Below, in pieces: positions 1 to 5,221 of a stretch of 8,659 nt of DNA. Under the pieces are notes generated by a model. It was not told the DNA's origin. It did no database searches and saw only the letters and a list, made by a program, of their open reading frames with translations. The stretch covers positions 10,358 to 19,016 of the forward strand of contig NHBT01000018.1 of NCBI GenBank assembly GCA_002167805.1, in the 5' to 3' direction. This DNA comes from Owenweeksia sp. TMED14 (GTDB taxonomy: Bacteria; Bacteroidota; Bacteroidia; Flavobacteriales; Schleiferiaceae). The first letter of the stretch is position 1, and every line of letters starts with the position of its first letter. The translations under genes were made by a program, and so were the position numbers.

Positions 1-437
1 GTGGTTGCTAAAATAAAAATTGCGTGCAATGGAGGCTCTTCTAGAGTTTTCAAAAAAGCATTAAAAGCTGCAGTTGAAAGCATATGAACTTCATCGATGA
101 TGTATACCTTATATTTTCCGACTTGGGGTGCAAACCTAACTTGATCGATCAACTGACGAATATCATCTACTTTATTATTGGATGCGGCATCAAGTTCGAA
201 AACATTTAAGTCAAAACTTATGTCTGAAGAGGAGTGGACTTCATTAATTCGGTTGGCCAAAATTCTCGCACACGATGTTTTGCCTACTCCCTTGGGTCCG
301 CAAAAAAGTAAGGCTTGGGGTATGTTTCCTGAAATTACTTCATGCTCTAAAGTATCAGTTATATGCTTTTGACCTACAACTTCATCAAATGAAGATGGGC
401 GATATTTTCTTGCTGATACAACATAGGGCACATCCAT
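1..437 (-). CDS. dnaX: DNA polymerase III gamma/tau subunit, N-terminal part (cut by window edge)
   Basis: Clamp-loader ATPase that builds the core of the replicative DNA polymerase III holoenzyme and loads the sliding clamp. About 145 N-terminal codons are present; the rest lies beyond the left edge. The opening VSARKYRPSSFDEVVGQ is the DnaX signature, followed by Walker A GPKGVGKTS (about residues 47-55), ELDAASNNKVDDIR (81-94), Walker B/DExx IIDEVH (113-118) and TLEEPP (131-136). The four-cysteine zinc module that normally sits between Walker A and DAAS in DnaX is missing; only about 25 residues join them, as I recall for flavobacterial DnaX. The ATG at 437 is chosen because an in-frame TGA lies two codons upstream; GAGGA abuts the start. 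The carotenoid-family gene ends 23 bp upstream on the same strand, so the two are probably co-transcribed. Identity is very secure. Confidence 0.96.
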   Translation of the reverse strand, partial: MDVPYVVSARKYRPSSFDEVVGQKHITDTLEHEVISGNIPQALLFCGPKGVGKTSCARILANRINEVHSSSDISFDLNVFELDAASNNKVDDIRQLIDQVRFAPQVGKYKVYIIDEVHMLSTAAFNAFLKTLEEPPLHAIFILAT

Positions 438-460
438 TCCTCAAAGCTAAGGAAGAGATT

Positions 461-1090
461 CTAGTTTAGTGGCCAGAATTGAAAGCTGGCAAAGAAAATT
501 ATTTGAAATATGATAATTGCCGAGGCTGTATTGTTTTTTTCAGAGGGAATTTTATCAACGAGAATCCACTGGATCGATGCAGCGGTTAAGGCCCAGCCGA
601 TATAATTTAAAATTCCAGGACCCGAGCCTGAAAAGATCCAAAAACGCAAATCGACTGCAACAGGTTCCATTAACAAATCAACTAATAGCAATAGTATAAC
701 AGCAGCAGAACACCTTAAAAGTTTGGAAAAATCTCGAAAGTAAAAAGCACATATTTGGCCCGCTGACCATGAGAGAACAAGCCAATTTAATCCCATTACC
801 CAAGGAACACCCAGAATTTTTGAGCCTAACCCTTCCAAATACAGGTAGGTGCCGAAAGGCAACCCTGTTTTAACTCCAATGATTTCAACTAACAATCCAA
901 CAATAAAAGTTAAAAAAAGTCGAAATTTCAGAGTTTCTGTCTTTACAGAAGTTATATAAAGAGCTAAAAAAGAAAGAATTAAAGTAATTGGAGATAAAAT
1001 TGAAAAAAGACCGAAATACTTCGAATGAAAACCCAGAATGCCAACAGCATAAATAATTCCTAGAACAGAAATGTTAATTTTACTTTTCAT
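461..1090 (-). CDS. DUF422/CruF-like carotenoid biosynthesis membrane protein
   Basis: A 209-residue, very hydrophobic protein with about six to seven predicted membrane helices (roughly 5-20, 27-47, 56-72, 93-115, 125-145, 158-178, 188-205). Conserved features of the DUF422/COG2324 carotenoid family are visible: E69 and GLPFGTYLYLEGLG (76-89), GVP followed by NW (94-103), D138 with EPVA (142-145), W151 and NYIGW (162-166). Characterised relatives (CruF) hydrate the psi end of carotenoids: bisanhydrobacterioruberin in haloarchaea and monocyclic carotenoids in bacteria. A role in making hydroxylated carotenoids such as myxol- or saproxanthin-like pigments is inference, and the exact substrate cannot be read from the sequence. 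No other crt gene lies in the window. The ATG at 1090 follows an A-rich leader without a Shine-Dalgarno sequence. The stop is TAG, 23 bp before dnaX. Confidence 0.82.
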   Translation of the reverse strand: MKSKINISVLGIIYAVGILGFHSKYFGLFSILSPITLILSFLALYITSVKTETLKFRLFLTFIVGLLVEIIGVKTGLPFGTYLYLEGLGSKILGVPWVMGLNWLVLSWSAGQICAFYFRDFSKLLRCSAAVILLLLVDLLMEPVAVDLRFWIFSGSGPGILNYIGWALTAASIQWILVDKIPSEKNNTASAIIIFQIIFFASFQFWPLN

Positions 1091-1124
1091 TTTTTGTTTT
1101 TATTTCTCAAGATCATGTTTTGAA

Positions 1125-1156
1125 TACTTTTGTTGCATACGAAGATTACAAAAGTA
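1125..1156. repeat. Inverted repeat of TACTTTTGT in the divergent spacer
   Basis: TACTTTTGT (1125-1133) and its exact reverse complement ACAAAAGTA (1148-1156) flank a 14-bp spacer. Each arm contains a perfect TAnnTTTG box, so the arms are either two face-to-face -7 boxes or an operator overlapping the leftward promoter. A hairpin is possible but would be AT-rich and weak. Confidence 0.6.
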
Positions 1157-1180
1157 AAACCTTCAGCTTACGTTTCGCAA
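1149..1180 (-). promoter_or_regulatory. Candidate Bacteroidota-type promoter for the carotenoid gene and dnaX
   Basis: On the minus strand TACTTTTG (1149-1156) matches the Bacteroidota -7 consensus TAnnTTTG. A TTG, part of TGTTG, at 1178-1180 lies 21 bp upstream, close to the expected place of the TTTG -33 element. Transcription would begin near 1142, leaving a leader of about 50 nt before the ATG at 1090. The match to the -7 box is exact and the -33 match is partial. It has not been tested experimentally. Confidence 0.5.
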
Positions 1181-1276
1181 CAAGCGTTGTAGTAAAAATA
1201 ATTAACTTAATTTTCTGATAGCAACATTCATAATTTTTTTATCACATTGAATACACAATTAGGTTTAGATATATTT

Positions 1277-1302
1277 TTTGAATCAAATAATGTTTCAAAT
1301 AA
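1277..1302. repeat. Short palindrome and tandem TCAAATAA repeats upstream of rpsF
   Basis: TTTGAATCAAA (1277-1287) is a perfect palindrome with a single central base. It merges with TCAAATAA at 1283-1290, which recurs at 1295-1302 with a 12-bp period. The cluster lies 22-47 bp upstream of the rpsF -7 box, where an activator or repressor site, or an AT-rich upstream element, would sit. In AT-rich DNA chance occurrence is possible. Confidence 0.35.
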
Positions 1303-1323
1303 GGAATACACGCAAACTTTTCT

Positions 1324-1331
1324 TACCTTTG
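1324..1331 (+). promoter_or_regulatory. Candidate -7 box of the rpsF-rpsR-rplI promoter
   Basis: TACCTTTG followed by CCGCCC is an exact match to the Bacteroidota -7 element TAnnTTTG and resembles the strong TAnCTTTGC form seen at flavobacterial housekeeping genes. The start of transcription would fall about 7 bases beyond it, leaving a leader of about 15 nt before the ATG at 1353. No clear TTTG -33 element is found at the normal 19-21 bp spacing. The leader has no Shine-Dalgarno sequence, which is usual for this phylum. Confidence 0.6.
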
Positions 1332-1352
1332 CCGCCCTAATTTCACTAACAG

Positions 1353-1688
1353 ATGAACCAATACGAAACCGTTTTCATATTAAATCCCGTCTTATCTGAA
1401 GATCAGATAAGGGAAGCGGTTGATAAGTACACAGACTTCCTTAAATCTAGTGGAGCTGAAATTATCAACGTTGAGAAATGGGGATTGCGCAAACTAGCGT
1501 ATCTCATTGACAAAAAAAAGAGTGGCTTCTACAACCTACTCGAATTCAAAGCTCCAACCAATATTATTTCTCCTTTAGAGGTTGAAATGAAACGCGATGA
1601 AAGAGTCTTAAGATTCTTGACCGTTGTTTTGGATAAAAATGGAATTGAATATGCTTCAAAAAGAAGGGATAAAGTCAAAAATTCTTAA
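1353..1688 (+). CDS. rpsF: 30S ribosomal protein S6
   Basis: 111 residues, the usual size for bacterial S6. S6 binds the central domain of 16S rRNA as a heterodimer with S18. The N-terminus [19 protein letters not shown] is the typical first beta strand and turn. Then come [21 protein letters not shown] (about 40-60) and the closing strand [12 protein letters not shown] (83-94), followed by a basic tail. First gene of the compact operon rpsF-rpsR-rplI, an order conserved in many bacteria; rpsR starts 12 bp after the TAA stop. The start at 1353 is fixed by homology and lies 21 bp beyond a candidate -7 box. No Shine-Dalgarno sequence is visible. Confidence 0.97.
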   Translation: MNQYETVFILNPVLSEDQIREAVDKYTDFLKSSGAEIINVEKWGLRKLAYLIDKKKSGFYNLLEFKAPTNIISPLEVEMKRDERVLRFLTVVLDKNGIEYASKRRDKVKNS

Positions 1689-1700
1689 TAATTTATTGTC

Positions 1701-1991
1701 ATGAGTACTTTAGAATCAAATGCAGGCAACCAATCAGAGATTAGATATTTACAGCCAATCGCTATTGATGCCAAAAACAACAAAAAATATTGCCGCTTCA
1801 AAAAGTATGGAATAAAGCACATTGACCACAAAGACCCGACTTATCTCCTACGCTTTGTTAATGAACAGGGTAAAATTTTACCAAGAAGAATCACTGGAAC
1901 TTCCCTTAAATACCAGCGCAAGCTTGCTGTAGCAATCAAACGAGCTCGGCATCTAGGCCTTATGCCATACGTAGCTGATAACCTTAAATAG
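1701..1991 (+). CDS. rpsR: 30S ribosomal protein S18
   Basis: 96 residues. S18 pairs with S6 on the platform of the small subunit. The first 14 or so residues are variable. The conserved body begins at [20 protein letters not shown] (about 15-34) and includes [20 protein letters not shown], then [20 protein letters not shown] and the basic C-terminal helix [12 protein letters not shown]. These stretches are diagnostic of S18, and the form is that of Bacteroidota. The gene ends with TAG and sits between rpsF (12-bp gap) and rplI (8-bp gap), so it is surely translated from the same transcript. Confidence 0.97.
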   Translation: MSTLESNAGNQSEIRYLQPIAIDAKNNKKYCRFKKYGIKHIDHKDPTYLLRFVNEQGKILPRRITGTSLKYQRKLAVAIKRARHLGLMPYVADNLK

Positions 1992-1999
1992 TATTTGAC

Positions 2000-2452
2000 A
2001 TGGATTTAATTTTAAAAACAGACGTTGAGAACTTAGGTTATAAGGACGACCTAGTTTCTGTAAAAAATGGATATGGCAGAAATTTCCTAATCCCACAAGG
2101 GAAAGCTGTTTTTGCCACTCCGTCTGCAAAAAAAATGCTTGCAGAAGACATCAAGCAGAAAGCTCACAAAGAAAAAAAGATTATCGATTCAGCGAAGTCA
2201 ACTGCAGAAGGTTTGTCTAGAATCGAATTAAAAATATCTGCCAAGGCTGGCAAATCCGGAAAACTTTTCGGTGCAGTGACCAATTCAGACGTTTCTGATA
2301 AACTTAATGAAGTGGGCCATTCAATAGAAAAGAAATACATCCAGATACTTGGCGGAACGATTAAAAGCGCTGGGAAGTATTCTGCCAAAATTAGGTTACA
2401 TCGAGAAGTAATTGCAGAATTTCAGTTCGAAGTCACCGCGAAGACTAAATAA
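2000..2452 (+). CDS. rplI: 50S ribosomal protein L9
   Basis: 150 residues, the normal length. L9 binds 23S rRNA near the L1 stalk and affects frame maintenance. The N-terminal RNA-binding domain reads MDLILKTDVENLGYKDDLVS and then VKNGYGRNFLIPQGKAVFAT (about 21-40), the family signature. A long Lys/Ala/Glu-rich connecting helix follows (about 43-75), then the C-terminal domain with GKLFGAVTNSDV (87-98) and KYSAKIRLHREV (125-136). Last gene of the ribosomal operon, 8 bp after rpsR. The stop is TAA, followed by a T-rich stretch without a convincing terminator hairpin. Confidence 0.97.
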   Translation: MDLILKTDVENLGYKDDLVSVKNGYGRNFLIPQGKAVFATPSAKKMLAEDIKQKAHKEKKIIDSAKSTAEGLSRIELKISAKAGKSGKLFGAVTNSDVSDKLNEVGHSIEKKYIQILGGTIKSAGKYSAKIRLHREVIAEFQFEVTAKTK

Positions 2453-2460
2453 TTTTTTTC

Positions 2461-2491
2461 TTGTTAGCCTTATTTCTATGGCTTAGGTTTT
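2461..2491 (+). promoter_or_regulatory. Weak candidate promoter for the O-antigen-ligase-like gene
   Basis: TTG (2461-2463), a 20-bp spacer, and TAGGTTTT (2484-2491), which matches seven of eight positions of TAnnTTTG. Transcription would begin about 10 nt before the ATG at 2506. Read-through from the ribosomal operon, whose last stop is 53 bp upstream, is an equally good explanation of expression. Confidence 0.28.
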
Positions 2492-2505
2492 TCTAAATTC
2501 GGAAT

Positions 2506-4413
2506 ATGAATTTACAGACAAACCAAAATGAAAAATGGATAGGGTTGATTGCAGGAATGGTTTTAGCATTTCTGCCGAGCTTTGAAGCTTTTTCATCATT
2601 GGGAGATCCAGGTCATTGGCCTCTTCATCTGGGGTGGAGCCTATTTGGAATCGGAATTCTAGGTTACATAACTAGAGTAAATAATAGATTTATTTTATCT
2701 CCGATATTAATTGTTTGGTTACTACTCGTATTATGGTCATTTATTGGATATTTTACAGCTCCAATAACTGCATTTTCGGAATGGAAATTATCATCTTTTA
2801 GATATCTTGGTTATGCAGGTTTTCTTTTTATTGGAATCAATCTCAGATCCAAAAATGGAACCATTCATCCTTTGATATCAAATTCAATTGTCGGATTCGG
2901 AGCTATTGTATCTATTTACTTTTTAGTTGAATTTTTGAAAACCAAAAATGGAATTTTAGACCCTTACTTAATTTCCGGAATATTAGGTCATAAAAATTTC
3001 AATGCGTCTGCGATTGCTATATCTATACCAATGAATATTCTACTCATATACCAATCCTCTCGGAATAAATGGCTATTTACTGCAATACTCATTTTGAGCC
3101 TAATTTCAATCGCTTTAACGCAAACAAGAAGTATTGTCTTAGCTGGAGTTCTATCTCTATCAATTATTTTACTAAACGGTTGGAAACCAAACAAAAAAAT
3201 ATGGATACTAATTGCCACAGCAATGCTGGGAATTTGTTCTTTTCTATCTCATACTGAAATACGAGAACGATTATTTGACTCTACAAATATGAAAATAAGA
3301 GGGGTCTTCTGGAGTCACTCCTTAGAAATGGCTAAATCTTCTCCATTAAGCGGAGTTGGTAGCGGGCAATGGCGGATTCAATTCCCAAAATATGGCCTGC
3401 AAGGAACCAATCCAAGCGTTGCAGAAGGTATAACAGCTGAAGTAAGACCACATAACGATTTTCTTTGGATTCTGTCAGAAAATGGAAGTATTGGATTCCT
3501 AATCTTTATAATTTTCATTATTTACTTTTGGATTACTTGGCTCAAAAAAAGTGAAAGAAACATTTCACATCATTGTTTGGGCGCCACTTTAATAATCGTT
3601 ACGGTTTATTCTTTTTTTGAATTCCCATTAGAGAGAATAGCAGTTTACGCTCCATTTATGTTGACAATGGGATCATTGGTTAAAAGAGAAAATAAATTGA
3701 ATATAATTTTACACCAAAAATGGACGATTATTATCGTTTTTGGATTTCTATCGTTGCTCGCGTATTCGAGTTTAAAAGCCATTGAAGGAGACAAAAACAA
3801 CCAGGCTGTGTTGAAAAATAATGCCAATAAAGCCTCGGATAAGATTCAGGAAAGTGTTTTGGCAGCCCAAAACTCGTGGAATGAACTTGATCGCTTTGGG
3901 AATCCGTTACCATATTTTTCAGGGATGGGTAGTATGTTTTCAGAAGCACAGAGATCGAAAAATAAAAAGTTTGGACCTAAGAACTTCGTAAAAGCAGAAA
4001 ATCTTTTTCTTCAGGCCCTAGAAATTCACCCAAACCACGTGGTGACAATTTTTCAACTTGGTAACCTATACAGCTACAGAGGGCAATTGCAGGAAGCTCA
4101 AAAAACATATGAAAATCTTTTAAAAAAATCTCCAAGACACCCCGGCGGACAGATAGCGTATGCCAAGACTTTGCTAAAATTGGATAAACCAGAAGCAGCT
4201 TCCCGAATATTAATATCCGCCTTTCTGGAAGAAAGATATTATCAATCAAATAATTTCAAAAATCTTGTGACTGAGTCTCTAAGAAGATGTCCTAAAAACA
4301 CTTCACACAAAGGATTAATTACTGTTATCAACGATCGAGAAATTTTAAGTGATTCACAGCTTTTTCAAAAGTTTCAAACGTTTCAAGCCGAAAAAAGAAA
4401 AAGGAATTATTGA
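2506..4413 (+). CDS. O-antigen ligase/polymerase family membrane protein with C-terminal TPR domain
   Basis: 635 residues. About 12-13 hydrophobic helices fill residues 10-425 (for example 10-30, 40-57, 62-85, 124-143, 188-224, 231-247, 327-346, 356-372, 405-423), followed by a soluble tail of about 210 residues. Features of the Wzy_C/O-antigen ligase superfamily are visible: GHKNFNASAIA (161-171), LTQTRS (204-209), RGVFW (265-269), LSGVGSGQW (281-289) and the loop RPHNDFLWILSENGSIG (314-330), whose Arg and His correspond to the catalytic loop of WaaL-type enzymes. The tail has two to three TPR units (about 493-573: LFLQALEIHPN, LGNLYSYRGQLQEAQKTYENLL, then YAKTLLKLDKPEAASRIL). Such proteins transfer or polymerise undecaprenyl-linked glycans onto lipid A core, other glycans or protein; which of these applies is not decidable here. 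It sits alone between ribosomal genes and xth, without glycosyltransferase neighbours. Its TGA stop overlaps the end of convergent xth. Confidence 0.85.
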   Translation: MNLQTNQNEKWIGLIAGMVLAFLPSFEAFSSLGDPGHWPLHLGWSLFGIGILGYITRVNNRFILSPILIVWLLLVLWSFIGYFTAPITAFSEWKLSSFRYLGYAGFLFIGINLRSKNGTIHPLISNSIVGFGAIVSIYFLVEFLKTKNGILDPYLISGILGHKNFNASAIAISIPMNILLIYQSSRNKWLFTAILILSLISIALTQTRSIVLAGVLSLSIILLNGWKPNKKIWILIATAMLGICSFLSHTEIRERLFDSTNMKIRGVFWSHSLEMAKSSPLSGVGSGQWRIQFPKYGLQGTNPSVAEGITAEVRPHNDFLWILSENGSIGFLIFIIFIIYFWITWLKKSERNISHHCLGATLIIVTVYSFFEFPLERIAVYAPFMLTMGSLVKRENKLNIILHQKWTIIIVFGFLSLLAYSSLKAIEGDKNNQAVLKNNANKASDKIQESVLAAQNSWNELDRFGNPLPYFSGMGSMFSEAQRSKNKKFGPKNFVKAENLFLQALEIHPNHVVTIFQLGNLYSYRGQLQEAQKTYENLLKKSPRHPGGQIAYAKTLLKLDKPEAASRILISAFLEERYYQSNNFKNLVTESLRRCPKNTSHKGLITVINDREILSDSQLFQKFQTFQAEKRKRNY

Positions 4414-5165
4414 ATCTCTATTAAAACCGGGCAGTGATCACTGCCATACTCATCATTTAAAATATCTGTTTTAACTACTCTTGGCATTAAACGCTCCGAA
4501 ACCAAATGATAATCTAGTCTCCATCCTATATTTCGAGACCTAGCTCCTGATCGCATGCTCCACCACGAATACTTTACTATCTCAGGATTCATCGATCGCC
4601 ATGAATCAATAAAACCTTTTTTAAGAAGATTATCTAGACCGTCAATTTCAGTTTGAGTGTAGCCTGGCGTTCTATTATAATTACTTTTTGGGTTAGCCAG
4701 ATCTATTGGTTTATGAGCTACATTCAAATCTCCACAGTATACTAGTGGTTTTTTATTATCATATTCTTCAAGAATCTTCGAAATTTCAATATCCCAATCA
4801 CTCCTATTTTTTAACCTGGACAGATCACTTTTAGAATTTGGAACATATGCCGTAGCTACGTAATACTCCGAAAATTCAGCAACAATAAATCTACCCTCAC
4901 CATCATGTTCTTCGATTTTGACACCGATTCTTACAGATATAGGCTCCGTTTTTGAAATTAAAGCCGTCCCGCTATAGCCCTTTTTGATCGCGGAATGAGC
5001 GATAACATTATAACCCGAACCAAATAAAACCTCAGAGACTTGTTCTTCTGTTGCCTTTGTTTCCTGAAAACAGACAATATCGGCATCCCATTTTTTTAGT
5101 TGATCTAAGAGACCTTTAGATCCTGCGGAGCGGATTCCATTTACATTCCATGATATTATTTTCAT
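4407..5165 (-). CDS. xth: Exodeoxyribonuclease III / AP endonuclease (ExoA type)
   Basis: 252 residues, the same length as the Bacillus ExoA form. A base-excision-repair enzyme that cuts the backbone 5' to abasic sites and removes 3' blocking groups; cytoplasmic and metal-dependent. The exonuclease-endonuclease-phosphatase fold is complete: WNVNGIRS (6-13, N7), QETK (34-37, metal-binding E35), GYSGTALISK (63-72), Y107 in ATAYVPN, GDLNVAH (145-151, catalytic D146 and N148), RNIGWRLDYHLVS (near 214-226) and GSDHCPV (241-247, D243-H244). The ATG at 5165 begins exactly at the conserved MKIISWNVNG. It lies 56 bp downstream of icmF on the same strand with no clear promoter between, so read-through from icmF is plausible. 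Its last 7 bp overlap the convergent ligase gene. Confidence 0.96.
   Translation of the reverse strand: MKIISWNVNGIRSAGSKGLLDQLKKWDADIVCFQETKATEEQVSEVLFGSGYNVIAHSAIKKGYSGTALISKTEPISVRIGVKIEEHDGEGRFIVAEFSEYYVATAYVPNSKSDLSRLKNRSDWDIEISKILEEYDNKKPLVYCGDLNVAHKPIDLANPKSNYNRTPGYTQTEIDGLDNLLKKGFIDSWRSMNPEIVKYSWWSMRSGARSRNIGWRLDYHLVSERLMPRVVKTDILNDEYGSDHCPVLIEIQ
4430..4445. repeat. Perfect 16-bp palindrome in the convergent 3' overlap region
   Basis: GGCAGTGA is followed directly by its reverse complement TCACTGCC. It can fold as a 6-bp GC-rich stem with a GATC loop, 17 nt after the stop of the ligase gene. On the minus strand it encodes Gly-Ser-Asp-His-Cys, the catalytic Asp-His motif of the exonuclease, so the palindrome may be a by-product of codon choice. 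No T-run follows immediately on either strand, so a standard intrinsic terminator is not shown. Confidence 0.6.
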
Positions 5166-5221
5166 AATGTTAAATTAATGATGACCAAATAAATTTTACT
5201 TTTCAATTCAAGTTATTCAAA

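Noticed and set aside
1176..1190. Small CAAC-AAGC-GTTG hairpin overlapping the -33 region of the leftward promoter
   Set aside because: A 4-bp stem is too short to stand out from chance in this spacer.
1330..1352. S6:S18 autoregulatory RNA motif (CCG-bulged stem) in the rpsF leader
   Set aside because: A CCG is present, but the predicted leader is only about 15 nt and no pairing stem is visible around it.
2466..2492. Terminator-like AGCC...GGCT hairpin followed by TTTTT after rplI
   Set aside because: Only a 4-bp stem with a 10-nt loop, and the T-run is separated from the stem by four bases and overlaps a candidate promoter box.
3731..4249. Open frames of 72 and 90 codons on the minus strand antisense to the ligase gene
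   Set aside because: Shadows of the ligase coding frame, with no recognisable protein features, promoter or start context.
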